A stretch of 64,000 nucleotides of DNA, taken from NCBI GenBank assembly GCA_018398585.1, contig JAGTTD010000022.1, positions 5,586,001 to 5,650,000 of the forward strand, in the 5' to 3' direction. Under the pieces are notes generated by a model. It was not told the DNA's origin and did not search any database. It saw only the letters and a program-made list of their open reading frames with translations. A program made the translations under genes and the position numbers. This stretch comes from Simmondsia chinensis. Its lineage: Eukaryota; Streptophyta; Magnoliopsida; Caryophyllales; Simmondsiaceae. This document shows, piece by piece, positions 12,742 to 24,176 of the stretch (positions are counted from its first letter, which is position 1; every line of letters starts with the position of its first letter).

Positions 12742-12890
12742 TGCCACGTGTCAAGACTTTATTGGCTGCCACATATGAACAAGATTGCCCGAGCCCAACG
12801 CAAGACGTGTTGCCACGTGTCAATATATCATTGGTCCGCGGCAGATGCCGTGAATACCCACACAACCCGATCCAGGAGTGACACGTGTCC
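12742..12890. promoter_or_regulatory. Triple CACGTGTC motif in an LTR U3 region
   Basis: The motif gccacgtgtcaa occurs near 12751 and 12812, and gacacgtgtccc near 12880. It lies upstream of the minus-strand TATA box of the LTR. CACGTGTC is the core of plant G-box/ABA-response elements, so the LTR may have had a bZIP/bHLH-responsive promoter. Activity is inferred only. Confidence 0.45.
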
Positions 12891-13324
12891 CTACTCGGTT
12901 GGTCAGCTTGCGCGCACGGGGATTGCGCCCTGCTTAAAACATGATTTTTCCTTTTTAAAAAAAATTTCCACATGTATAAAATTCATGTCATGAATATAAT
13001 TTGGTAAAATTAATTTATTAATCTTATGAATAAATAATTTATCTAATGGATTATGTTTAGAAGAATTAATTTAATCATATCATGAACAAATAATTCATCT
13101 CATGAATTCAATTTAAATATTTTCAAATAGTGCTTAAGTTGAGGCTTGAGAAGGGACCTCAGGGACAGTCTAACTCTAGCTCTAAATAGGTCAAATCTAA
13201 TAATTATCTTATGATAAAAATTGATTATCATTTAGTAAAACTTAATTTCAATAAATAAGTTTTACTGCACTCTAGAATTAAATATATTCACTCAAAAATT
13301 TACCAACTTTTATTACAACAATTA

Positions 13325-13345
13325 TCCCCGGCAACGGCGCCAAAA
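13325..13345 (-). other. Athila/Tat-type primer-binding site
   Basis: On the minus strand the sequence reads tttggcgccgttgccgggga. This is the tRNA-Asp-type primer site characteristic of plant Athila/Tat Ty3-Gypsy elements. It implies an LTR to the right (from about 13350), transcribed leftward. Confidence 0.7.
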
Positions 13346-13349
13346 ACTT

Positions 13350-15110
13350 GATGCGTATTTTTTACTAGCAAGTGCACTAGCCGCTTCAAGTAATACAGAG
13401 TGAGTAGAGTATCATTCCCACGAGGATTGCTGAGTGAGTACTGAAATTAATAGCTTTAATATTATTTGAAAAATCGAGGGATTTTGATATGAAATAAAAT
13501 AAGATAAAATAAAATAAAAAGAAAAAGTTAAAACTAGACTAGCATAAGCCGATTTAAGATTTTTTTTTTTTTTAGTTAATAAAGTCTAAGGCATCCAATT
13601 TCACCTTAGTTGCATCAATACGCCTTTTTTATTCTCGATATTTAAGTTGTTATTGTGTGTTGATGGTTGAAAATCCTAATTTACTAAACATTCTCTTTTG
13701 AGCAACATTTAGTGTACTCTTTAACATATTAACCCATCACTTTCGTGCATAAATTTAAATAAGAAAAGAGTTATAAAAGCTCTATGATTTTCTTTTAAAA
13801 ACCACACATATCGCGTTAATCTTTCTCGAGCATTCGCCCAATTTGTGGTGCTTATCACCTCAGCACTCATCATAAATCTCCTTTCGGTCTCATTATGAAT
13901 CATTGTGGGCCTTAAATGGTGATCAAGCATTTAAAACTCATTAAAAACAATGATAAACACTTCAACAACGCAATAACGTAAACATTGAATACCTTGAATT
14001 AGAAACGAAGTATTTTACAACTTAGGCTACATCGTAGCCTTAGATTAACAAAATTATTTTATGTTAAACTTAATATTAAACATTACAAACATCAAAATAC
14101 ATGAACTAATGAAGAAAAATGAAAAAACAAACAAAAAATTAAAAAATAAAAATAAAAATTACCCAGAACAGGTCAGGGTCTGCCTGCACAGACCCGACCT
14201 GTTCTCCATCCTTTTTCACTCGATTTTTTTGTATTTTTTGGCCTAAAAACTTGATTTTTCTACTCCCTGCATCCTCCCCTATTTATAAAAGTAGATTTTG
14301 GAATAAAAAAATAAGATAAAATCTCAAAAATCGACCTCCATTGGAGCTTCCAGCGGCAGTTGCAGGTCTGCTATGCAAAATCTGATTTTTTTTTTTTTTT
14401 TTTTGATTTTTAGCTTGATCACCGCCCATATCTTGATCATAATTGGTTAAAATTGAGGTTGATGCATCAATGAAGTTATTTTATATTTTCCTTTTAGCTG
14501 CACCGCCCAAAATTAGCTCAAACTTCATCTTTATTGGATAATTTCAGCAGCAGCTGCATTGTGACCTCCTAGCCACGTTTTCAACCAATTATCTTGCTTT
14601 TCCTCTTCATACTACCGCCCAAATACTCCATTAACATGCTAATATGATGTTAGAAAACTTTTTTAAGCTTTGGTTTAATGTATTTTAGTAGAAAAATCAA
14701 GAAATATGGGGCTGTAAAGCAAGCTTGCTGCAGCAGGTGCATCACCTGCTTTGTCACTTGTGATTTTTTTATATTTTCGATTTTTTTCTGATTTTTTATG
14801 CTTAAACAAGCTTTAAGTAATGTTTAATTATATTATACAAGATATAAAAGATGGATAATACGGATAGAAGCTGGAATTTTAGCCAAAAATTGATGCAAAA
14901 CTTGTAAATTAGGTTGGAAATTAGGTATTTTTGGTAATTTTATACAATTTTTGTTATTATTTTGTAAGTTTTTTTTTATTTATCTTGCTTTTACTTTTTG
15001 ATAAAACTAGCAAGATTTAATACAAAATTGGAGTTTTTGCAATAAAGTGGGTGAAATAGTCAAAACTGAGCAAAAACGAGCAAAAGTGCTAAAATTAGAA
15101 GTAAAATATT
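13350..15110 (-). mobile_element. Athila/Tat-type Gypsy LTR remnant
   Basis: The segment next to the primer site begins gatgcgtattttttactagc and contains aagtgcactagccgcttc and 'attcccacgaggattg' blocks that recur at Tat-type LTR ends. It is AT-rich and has no coding capacity. A strong inverted repeat (gaacaggtc...gacctgttc) sits at about 14163-14206. The right boundary is uncertain; by 15181 a different element's purine tract is present. Confidence 0.5.
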
Positions 15111-15180
15111 TTAAAATATTTTAAAATATTTTAAAATGATATAGATAAATATATACAAATTTAAGGTTATCATGCTTCAA

Positions 15181-15544
15181 CTTGAGGGGGAGTGTAGAAA
15201 TTAGTGTTTTGTATTCTCGTATTTGCACGTATTTTTTATTATACTAAGCATAATCTTTTGTCCTAATTCTAGATTGTTCCATGTAATTAGTGAGTAGGTA
15301 GCATTGATTTGCCTCTTCCTTCTCCCCCCTCACAACCGGCCATTAAGGCCTTAACTCTAGTAATTTATTTTGCAAATTATTTTGTGTAACCTATAGCTTA
15401 AGAAGTTGATGGTGTGCGTCCCCTCATCAAGTTTAGATTTGTATAAATAAGGTAGCTTTGTATTACTTTTTTTCAATACAAATAATTTTCCTTCATTGTT
15501 TCCTTTTAAGTTTTTACAACCTAAGTGCAGAGGTTGGAGTAACA
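15181..15544 (+). repeat. Copia-type LTR with adjacent purine tract
   Basis: The purine tract cttgagggggag (about 15181-15192) is followed by an LTR-like block that starts tgtagaaatt and ends gagtaaca (15193-15544). It has a TATA box (gtataaataagg near 15438) and a poly-T/pyrimidine leader. It is a lone 3' LTR end; the body of the element is missing on its left, where Athila/Tat sequence is found. Confidence 0.6.
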
Positions 15545-15574
15545 CAAAGTGAGTTGTATAATGGCAAGTGCTAG

Positions 15575-15760
15575 CATACTCTCCTAAGACATGTTGTAGT
15601 AAAGCGCCTGATTGAAATTAATGTGATATCACTCGCGCTTGTAGGAAGTGAGAAGAATTTCATAGATCCCCTTATTAAAGGCTTTCTAAGAAGGTTGTGC
15701 ATGATATAATATAGGGAATGGGGCCTAAGCCCTATTATGTGTCTTAATCTTGGCGGATAT
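15575..15760 (+). pseudogene. Copia RNase H C-terminal remnant
   Basis: Translation gives RHVVVKRLIEINVISL, then SEKNFIDPLIKG, then a degraded RxxWGLSPIM-type end. This is the usual C-terminus of Copia RNase H (xSExNxADPLTKGL ... MGLKP). It is short, broken and unrelated in frame to the LTR before it, so it marks yet another truncated Copia copy. The next ~600 bases (to 16430) hold no recognisable gene. Confidence 0.65.
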
Positions 15761-16429
15761 CCATCTCGGAAGTTATTCTCAATGTTCAATAGGTGAAATG
15801 AAACCAAGGTTGGGAAAATTTTAATGAAGCCACTCTAGCCCCTTCCCAGATGATGCTATTTTATGGCTTATGGATCTGCCAAATCTGCAACAACGTAAAA
15901 AATGTGCTTAATGCTCTTCTTGAGTTCCATAGCCTTTATGTTGGTGTGGAGCAGCATATCTAATGGAATCAACTGCCATGACGTTAAGAATGAGCTCTAT
16001 GATCTTAATGATGTGATGGTATGGAGGTGTGAGGGCAGCACACGTGATGGACTCACATACGAGAATGTGAGGGTGGTAAAACAACCTCTATCTAGAGTAA
16101 GGGCTTATCTAAAGCGTTCCTAAGTACCCAGGCATCAGATTTGTTTTGTTAAGAAAGGCCTCATATTGTAGAATGCATTTCAACCCTGAGAACCACATGA
16201 ACCGGGTGCATGTGCCCTTCACTATGATGCCCAGGTTCAAGACTATGTTCATCTAAGGTGGTTCTGGGATATGCATATTCATTAGGCATCAATTCAAGTC
16301 CAAAAAGATATTCGCATCATCAAGTGTGAGTCCCATTACTCAACAATACTTTTTCTTCCTTTTCTCAAAATTGAACTATATGAGGAATTGTTGGAATTTT
16401 TGATAGTGTCTCAATTTTCTTCTTTTTCA

Positions 16430-16491
16430 TTCATCCCCCCAGACCCTGCTTATTGCGGGAGCCCGTGAGGCACTGGGACTATTGTTGTTGT
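16430..16491 (+). mobile_element. 3' tail of an RTE-type non-LTR element
   Basis: The sequence cagaccctgc...gggagcccgtgaggcactgggac followed by (TTG)n closely matches the 3' end of the RTE insertion at 24177-24813. Copia-1 inserted into its TTG tail. Confidence 0.6.
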
Positions 16492-16950
16492 TGTTAGGAA
16501 AATGTCTCAAAATTCCTTGGAAGTTTAAGTAGGGATGTCGTGAGGAGGCCGATCGATCGGGTGAAGCTCGATTGATCGGGATTGTTATATAAGTCAAGGA
16601 CGCCTGCAGTGAGCTCGCCGATCGATCGGTGAACTACCGATCAATCGGGACCCCCCGATCAATTGGGAACCGCGTTTTCACGCCTGTATAAATACGGACG
16701 TAGGGTTACGTCATTTGTATCCAATTATATTCTTGTGAGAGAGAGAAAGGGAGTGATTGTAATTCTTCTTTTCGATTCAATAATAAAAACTCCAATCTTC
16801 ACCCGTGGTTTTCTCCCATTTCGATTGTAAAGGGGTTTCCACGTAAATCTTTGTGTCGTTTGTTTCTTTTCTCTTTTAGTCCATTTACTTCTTGTATTGT
16901 AGTGGCATTTGATTCGGATTGCGTACCGGGAGTTATAGTTTTTCTGCACA
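16492..16950 (+). repeat. 5' LTR of Copia-1
   Basis: Contains a TATA box (gtataaatacgg near 16685) and a polyadenylation-type aataaa near 16779. U3 has ccgatcgatcgg-type palindromes repeated at about 16548, 16617 and 16640. Confidence 0.93.
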
Positions 16951-16953
16951 AAT

Positions 16954-16971
16954 TGGCATCAGAGCCTGGTT
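16954..16971 (+). other. Copia-1 primer-binding site
   Basis: tggcatcagagcctggtt lies three bases after the 5' LTR; it is complementary to the 3' end of initiator tRNA-Met with one change. Confidence 0.85.
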
Positions 16972-16986
16972 ATTCGAATTGGTTCA

Positions 16987-19900
16987 ATGGCATCAGGTAT
17001 TAAGACCGAGGTAGAGAAGTTCAGAGGTCAAAGAAGCTTTAGCTTATGGCAAGTCTGTGTGAAAGGACTCTTGACTCAGAATGGCTTGAAGAAAGCACTG
17101 GAGGGGAAAGAGAAGAAACTCGAGACTATGACCGAGGCACAGTGGGAAGAGTTGGATGATAAGGATCTCACGGCGATACAGATGTGTTTAGCTGATGATG
17201 TTCTGTCAGAGGTCTTGGAGATGGAAACCGTAAAGGATTTATGGCAGAAATTACTAGACATGTTTTGCTACATGTCATTCTCCAAAAAAACTCGCAGTGA
17301 AGCGCCAGTTATTCACTTTCCGTATGACAAAAGGTACATCTCATAAAAACTATCTGAGCGAGTTTACTTCTATCTTACAAGAATTAAAGGAATTGGATGA
17401 TTTCCCTAAGGACGAGGACCAAGCTATGTTGTTACTGTGTTCGCTCTCTAATTCGTATAAGGGCTTTGTAGAAAGCGTGATATACGGGGGTGGGACGACC
17501 AATACTGTGGATGAGGTGAAAAGAAACCTTGTGAGTAAAGAACGGGTAGAAAGGGAGTTATCTGACTCGGTGAATGACTCAGTAGTGGTTTGCATGTGAG
17601 AGGAAGAATAGAACATAGGGGATCCAATGGTGGGAAAAAGTCTAGGTCTAAATCTAGACATAAGAACCTATCATGACATTACTATCACAAGAAAGGGCAC
17701 ATAAAGAAGAACTGTTATAAATATAAAAATAAATTGAAAGAAGATAACAGGAGGGACCAGGGTAAAGATAAGTCTACTGAGGCTGGTGTTGTAGAGTATG
17801 ACAGTGATGGGGAGTTTCTTTTAGTTGCTGATTCTCAGTCCAGGTCCAAGGATAAGTGGGTCATGGATTCGGGTTGTTCATATCACGTTAGTCCAAATAG
17901 AGACTGGTTTTCCACGTATAAGTCTATATAAAGTGGAGTTGTCTTGATTGGTAACAGTGCTGCTTGTAAGGTAGTGGGGATTGGGACAATTCGTGTGAGG
18001 ATGTTTGATGGGGCTATTAGAACTTTGAGTGATGTACGTCACATCCCAGAGTTGAAGAAAAACTTGATTTCTCTAGGTACCCTTGAGTCGAGTGGGTATA
18101 AGTACACTGCTGAAGGTGAAGTCATGCGGGTCAATAAGGGTGCCTTAGTTGTGATAAAAGGGAAAAGAGTAGGCACTTTGAATGAGCTTGCAGGTACTAC
18201 CGTGATAGGTTCAGTTGTTGTTTCCACATCTACTATGACAGATGCAGAGATCACGGGACTGTGGCACATGAGATTGGGTCACATTGGTGATAAGGCGTTG
18301 TCTGAGTTGAGTAAAAGGGGACTGCTTTGTGGCCAGTCAACAGGACTGATAAAATTTGTGAGCACTGTGTGTATGGGAAGCAGAAGAGAGTCAGCTTCAA
18401 GCCAGCAGTGCATCAGACAAAGGGAACGTTAGATTATATATATTCTGATCTATGGGGACCTTCCAGAGTGGCTTTTAAAGGTGGGTCCAGGCATCTTTGT
18501 AACGTCTACTGATGATTATTCACATAAAATTTGGGTTTATTTTCTAAAGTAGAAAAACGAGGTGTGTGATATCTTCAAGAAATGGAAGATTCTGCTTGAA
18601 AAACAGACAGGGAAGCCGATAAAGAGGTTGAGGACTAATAATGGTCTTGAGTTTATTAAAGGTGACTTCACTAGGTTTTGTGATGATCAGGGTATAGTCA
18701 GACACAGGTTATGTACAGATCGACCAAAGCAAAATGGAGTGGCATGAAAGATTGAACAGGGCGTTACTTGAGAAGGCTCGATGTATGCTTTCAAATGTAG
18801 GCTTTAAAAGAGAATTGTGGGTAGAAACAGTTAGCATGGCTTGCCACCTTACGAACAAGACATCGCATTCTTCGTTGCAGATGAAGACACCTGAAGAGGT
18901 ATGGTCTGGTTCTACTTCTGATTATTCTCAGATTAAAGTTTTTGGTTGTCCTGCATATGCTTATGTTAATGATGGAAAGCTTGAGCTTAGGGCCAAAAAA
19001 TGCATCTTTCTTGGTTATTCGTCAGGTGTGAAGGGATATAGATTGTGGGATCCAAGTGCTCAAAAGTTTCTGACTAGTAGAGATGTTACCTCTGATGAGT
19101 CTGCTCTACTACATCCGCCACACACACCCTCCATTGATAGTGATTCAGTTCAGGTTGAGATACCTGATGTTACAGAGATACAGTCAGATCAGCAGGTCGT
19201 TCAGTTAGAAAGTGTTCTGGCACCTCAAGTATGGGTTTCTAATGTTGTTAATAATGCAAAAATATGTCAGTAGGTGGAGAATAATACTATAGCTAGTGGT
19301 AGACCGAGGCGACAGATCAGGCCTCCAGAGAGATATGGGTATGAGGAGCTGATTGCTTATGCCCTTACAACTGATGAGTCTTTAGATGACAGTGAGCCGA
19401 CTTCGTATTCAGATGTTGTATAGAGATCAGATGCTGAGAAGTGGCTCGTTCCTATGAATGAAGAGATGCGGTCTCTTCATAAGAACCAGACATGGGAATT
19501 GGTGAAGCCTCAAATAGGGAAAAGACTGATTGGTTGCAAATGGGTCTTCAAAAGAAAGGAGGGCATTCCTGGAGTTGAAGATGCAAGATTCAAGGCACGT
19601 TTGGTAGCTAAAGGCTACAGTCAGGTACAGAGTGTTGATTTTTATGATATATTTTCACCTGTAGTTAGACATACTTCGATTCATACGCTTTTGTCTTTAG
19701 TTGCCATGCATGACTTAGAACTTGAGCAGTTAGATGTAAAGGCTGCATTTTTGCATGGTGAACTAGAAGAGAGTATCTATATGCATCAGCCCGAGGGTTT
19801 CATTGTCAAAGGAAAGGAAGACCGTGTATGTTTGCTTAAGAAGTCTTTGTATGGTTTGAAGCAGTCTCCTAGGAAGTGGCATAGGAGATTTGATCAGTTC

Positions 19901-20965
19901 ATGACAGGTCATGGATACATCAGGAGTAAGTACGACAGTTGTGTGTACTTCAGAAAGACTGATACAGGATCCTTTATTTATTTGCTTTTATACGTTGATG
20001 ATATGTTGATTGCAGCACGAGACATAAAGGATGTTGATGACTTGAAATCTATGTTGAAGAGTGAGTTTGAGATGAAAGATCTTGGAGCAATTAAGAAGAT
20101 CTTAAGCATGGAGATTCATAGAGACCGAAAAGTCGAAAAATTATACTCGTCACAGGAGAAGTATATTGAGAAGGTGTTAGACATGTTTCATATGATGGAT
20201 GCTAATCCAGTTAGCACCCCCTTAGCAGCTCACTTCAGACTTTTAGCATTAGATTCGCCTCAGACTAAGGAGGATGTCAAGTATATGTCTCAGATTCCCT
20301 ATTCTAGTGCAGTGGGCAGTATTATGTATGCGATGGTTTGTACGCGTCCAGATATTGCTTTTGCAGTGAGCAGAGTCAATAAGTACATGGTGAATCCAGG
20401 TAAAGAGCATTGGCAAGCAGTGAAGTGGATTCTCTGGTATCTTCGTGGAACTTCTAATATTTGTTTGGAATATGGGAAAAGTAAGTGTTGCTTGGTTGGG
20501 TATGTAGATTCTGATTATGGTGGAGACCTCGATAAGAGGAAGTCCACATCAGGGTATGTGTTTTGGTTAGGGGACACAACTATCAGTTGGAGAGCGTGTC
20601 TATAGTCTGTTACAGCACAATATACAACGGAGGCCAAGTATATGGCAGTCACAGAAGCATTCAAAGAAGCCGTCTGGTTGAAAGGTTTGATTAGTGAGAT
20701 CAGTACTGAGCAGGACACTATTAGAGTCTACTGTGATAGTCAGTCTTCTATTCACCTAGCGAAGGATCAGATGTCACATCATGACAGAACGAAGCATATA
20801 GATGTGAAGCATCATTTCATTAGAGATCTGATTGATGAGCGGAAGGTGGAGTTGAAAAAGATTGGGACTGAGGACAATCCAGCTGACATGTTCACCAGAG
20901 AGCAAATTCGAGCATTGCTCGAATTTGGTAGGTCTTTGCATTTGATGTACGTTAGCTCCGGTTGA
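16987..20965 (+). pseudogene. Copia-1 gag-pol polyprotein, inactivated
   Basis: Gag starts at 16987 (MASGIKTEVEKFRG, a Tnt1-like N-terminus). It shifts frame near 17297-17346 and has a degraded zinc knuckle near 17670-17720. Protease carries MDSGCSYHVSP (about 17863). Integrase has the HMRLGH...CEHC zinc-binding part (18260-18400) and the first Asp in SDLWGPS. The second catalytic Asp is replaced by Asn (LRTNNGLEF, about 18630), and there are frameshifts near 18345 and 18740. RT (19454-20605) keeps YVDDM and a long open frame. RNase H runs to 20965 but is cut by a stop near 20603 where related proteins have Gln (cag to tag). The combined length fits a ~1,320-residue Copia polyprotein. No single frame now encodes it. 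Confidence 0.92.
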
Positions 20966-21020
20966 GAGGGCGTTTGTGGAGAATGTGGAGTTATTTTATT
21001 GTTTATGTTAATTTTGAGCC

Positions 21021-21032
21021 AAGGTGGAAATT
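21021..21032 (+). other. Copia-1 polypurine tract
   Basis: aaggtggaaatt directly precedes the 3' LTR, the standard position for priming plus-strand synthesis. Confidence 0.7.
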
Positions 21033-21288
21033 TGTTAGGAAAATATCTAAAAATTCCTTGGAAGTTTAAGTAGGGATGCCGTGAGGAGGCCGATCGATCA
21101 GGTGAAGCTCGATCGATGAGGAATGTTACGTAAGTCAAGGACGCCTGCAGTGAGCTCGCCGATAGATTGGTGAACTACCAATCTATCGGGAACCGCGTTT
21201 TCACGCGTGCATAATTACAGACGTAGGGTTACATCATTTGTATCCAATCATATTCCTGTGAGGTTTCCGAGCGGCGCCGCAACCAAAA

Positions 21289-21320
<32 letters not shown>

Positions 21321-21517
21321 TGATTGTAATTCTTCTTTTCGATTCAATAATAAAAACTCAAATCTTCGCCCGTAGTTTTCTTCCATTTCAAGTGTAAAGG
21401 GGCTTCCACGTAAATCCTTGTGTCGTTTGCTTCTTTTCTCTTTTAGTCCATTTACTTCTTGTATTGCCATGGTATTTGATTCGGATTGCATATCGGGAGT
21501 TATAGTTTTTCTGCACA
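21033..21517 (+). repeat. 3' LTR of Copia-1
   Basis: Colinear with the 5' LTR but with scattered substitutions and a small insertion carrying a (GA)n run (about 21290-21312). The TATA region has changed to gcataattac, and one gatcgatcgg palindrome is mutated. Confidence 0.93.
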
Positions 21518-21589
21518 GTTGTCTTAATTTTCTTCTTTTTCTTATTGCTCAGTAACACTTTTTCTTCCTTTTCTCAATTCTTAGGGTGG

Positions 21590-22340
21590 GAAAGCCCCTT
21601 TAAATATCCCTTCTGTTTAGAACGTATAAAGTCTCGTGGGCCTTGAGTGAGTATGGTGGGCTACACGCATGTGCACACGTGCCCGGCCTTGCCAGGTTGG
21701 TCGCGTATGCGGTGGTGGACGTTTACCGACCAAGACTTTTATTTTCATGGTCGTCACATTTTTAGTTCATGGAATCGAACTCAAGGTGAGCTCTCTTCTT
21801 TGGGATGAGCTCAAGGCTGCAAGCTCGAGCTCGAGTAGTCATCCCTGACGAACCTTCAGGGTGCTTGCTTGAAGCTTAACTCTTACTTCGGTATTGAGCT
21901 CAAAACTACAAGCTCGAGCTCGAGACACATGTTTTGACTGCGTAACTGCATATGCTCTCCATATCCATTATTTTATTCACTAAAAGAAAATTCCTTGCTC
22001 CTTCGTATCCGCCTACTCTCCAAATTGAGGCTAGATTTTCCGGCCACATTTCATGACCAGCCCTTGCTTGAACTGGAAGGTTTTTTTTTCCTATAAATAT
22101 AGTGCCTTGGGGAATTTATTAATACACACAAAACATCTTCATTCTTTACTAAGCTAGTTGGGGTTGCATTACTAGAGAGTACACTTTTGTGTTTGGTGCC
22201 ATGTTAACCTTCGCCTAACAATCTCATTTGTATCTTAGTGGGGGCATAAATGACTTAGGGTTGTGATGAACTCCAAGGCACAACAACTTCCTTCGATTTG
22301 ATATTTCCTCTCTGAATTTCATTTTTTTTTTTTTTTTCAT
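21590..22340 (+). other. Possible Gypsy-type LTR fragment
   Basis: A TATA box (ctataaatatag, 22091-22102) lies downstream of agctcgagctcgag-rich sequence and upstream of a leader ending near 22250. The composition resembles the LTR-like block at 44.7-46.4 kb, which also has repeated ctcaagctcgaac words. No partner LTR was found. The rest, to 23100, is T-rich DNA with no gene. Confidence 0.35.
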
Positions 22341-23121
22341 TCGCTTGATTATTTTGTCTCGAGTCAACTTGCTTAAATTCGAGGTTTATAGCATTCAATT
22401 TGAAGGCATCCCTTTGAAGTTCCTCTCAGAGTCGACTTTAAGTTTTCTTTTGCCTCCATCTCGAGTTTGCCTCTAGCATCTTGAGGTTGTTTTCTAATTA
22501 CTCATTTGTGCCATTTTTTCCAACACCCAAATCCTTGCTACCTCACTTGCATCCATACTCACCCTAAGCACGATGAGTCCCCACATATAATGGGTTATAC
22601 TTGTCTCATTATCATCCCATGATATGATTTGCATTTTGTGATTAAAAAAATGTAATTTACCATTATTATTTTGCTACTCCATAAATCGTACTTTACCGAG
22701 CCAAAAACCTAAATGTCTCATTGACTAATCTAAGGGTGCATTGGTTTTTGTTTTTTTAACTATGCTTCAATTTTTATTTTTATTTTTCCTTTTTTGGGTA
22801 AAAGCAGCAACTGATGAGTCTGATGGAAATCGTTTTTTGTTTGAAATTCTTTTAAAATTTTTCCAAACATAAACTAAAATCTATAACCAAAAAAGCTACT
22901 TTTTTTTTTTTTTTTTTTTTTTTGGTTTATAATTTGCATTTGCCTTACTATTTCTTCTCCCTTCTCTTTCGCTCATTGCCATTCGTCATCATCATTTGCC
23001 AACCCCACAGCCTGTCTTTGCTGCCACCCTTACTTGTAATGTGCCCGTGCACCCGCTACCGCTGCCTGCCCATCACCATCCTCCTCCCATCTACTGCTCC
23101 TTGCCACCCTTCACCCACCAC

Positions 23122-23641
23122 TAGGAATGGCAACGAAGTGGGTAAAATCCTTTATCCGAGGATACCCGCCCTTTTTGGGGGGGATACAGTATAAGTAAAG
23201 CGGATAGTGGGAAAGAGTTGGGTGTACCGGCGGATATGGCTATAGTGTTGTACCTGTCCTGCCCCACTTTATATCCACCATATCCGCTGCTCCATTTTAT
23301 ATCTAATTATGTTAGAAAACACGTGCTTAGATTCAATTACATAAATTATTTATCAATGTATAAAAAAATATAATTGAATTTTTTAAAATAGTATTAAATA
23401 ATTAATAGGGACATATATGAATAATCGTTTTGTATCTACATTAGGATGGATATGGAGCAGGTAATGGATACACACGGGTATGGGTATAGATTTGTACTCG
23501 CCGGGGAGGATATGCATATCCGCTTCATACCCACAGCGGTAATTGGGCGGGTATGGGTATGAATTTAGGCGGCTGGTACAAGTATAGAGGAGGCACCCCT
23601 TGTACCGGCTTTGCCCCCAACACTGCCCTATTGCATCCCTA
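23122..23641. mobile_element. hAT-type MITE (520 bp)
   Basis: The left end is taggaatggcaacg and the reverse complement of the right end is tagggatgcaatag, the TAGGGATGGCAA start common in plant hAT elements. An 8-bp target duplication flanks it: cccaccac (23114-23121) and ccctccac (23642-23649), 7 of 8 matching. The interior has many gggtatgggtat and gcggatatgg motifs in both orientations and no transposase. Confidence 0.75.
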
Positions 23642-24176
23642 CCCTCCACCCCACCTATAGCCCAGTGCCTGCGGCTATCCTCTCTTTGGCCCTAACCCTA
23701 TCTGTTGAAAACACAAAAAAAAATTTTGTTCAAACCTAAAGACTATTTATTAAAAATAAAAATAAAAAACAATTTGATAACTCAAAAACAGATAATAGAA
23801 AATAAAACCGTACAACCCTAAATGAGTGAAATGTAACAATGAGCTTTCAAACTTTACGATTAAACACCCAAAAAAAAAAAAAATATGGTTTTCGAAAGTT
23901 ACTATAATTGAAAACGAGTGTTATCCCGTGCGATTCACGGAGATGTTTATATTTTTTTAATTTTCTACATTATCATATTATAATTGTATTATGAATAAAT
24001 ATTAGTGCGCACAATAAAAATTACGATAGATCTTGAACTTTATAATTTTCACACATTAAGATTAAGCACATACCTTAATTAATAGCAATTCTTGATTGAT
24101 TGTAGAGTATGGACACCGAAAAAATCTGATTTATCATCTTAACCACTTTTTAATTATCTTTCATGTTCATGAGTTT

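Larger units (their letters stand above)
10201..13120 (-). repeat. Right (5') LTR of the minus-strand element, split by an insertion
   Basis: The LTR starts at the primer site and is interrupted by the element at 10615-12533. After the interruption it continues with a minus-strand TATA box (cctatttataatagg, about 12598-12612) and a U3 region to roughly 13120. The U3 carries three cacgtgtc (G-box/ABRE-like) motifs. Its outer edge is not precisely defined. Confidence 0.55.
16492..21517 (+). mobile_element. Copia-1: full-length Ty1/Copia retrotransposon (5.0 kb)
   Basis: LTRs of 459 bases (16492-16950) and 485 bases (21033-21517) both start tgttaggaaaat and end tttctgcaca. A tRNA-Met primer site and a purine tract are in place. 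The 5-bp target duplication gttgt is identical on both sides (16487-16491 and 21518-21522). Domain order is gag, protease, integrase, RT, RNase H, which is Copia order; the proteins resemble the Tnt1/Tork group. The coding region is broken by frameshifts and stops, so the copy is dead. Confidence 0.95.

Noticed and set aside
12637..12993. 118-codon ORF
   Set aside because: Lies in an LTR U3 with G-box motifs; open in both strands by composition, no family signature.
15902..16123. 73-codon ORF with a signal-peptide-like start
   Set aside because: Between two truncated retroelements, no recognisable domain; hydrophobic start probably chance.
10904..16971. tRNA genes suggested by tRNA-like words
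   Set aside because: They are 12-20-base primer-binding sites next to LTRs, with no cloverleaf.
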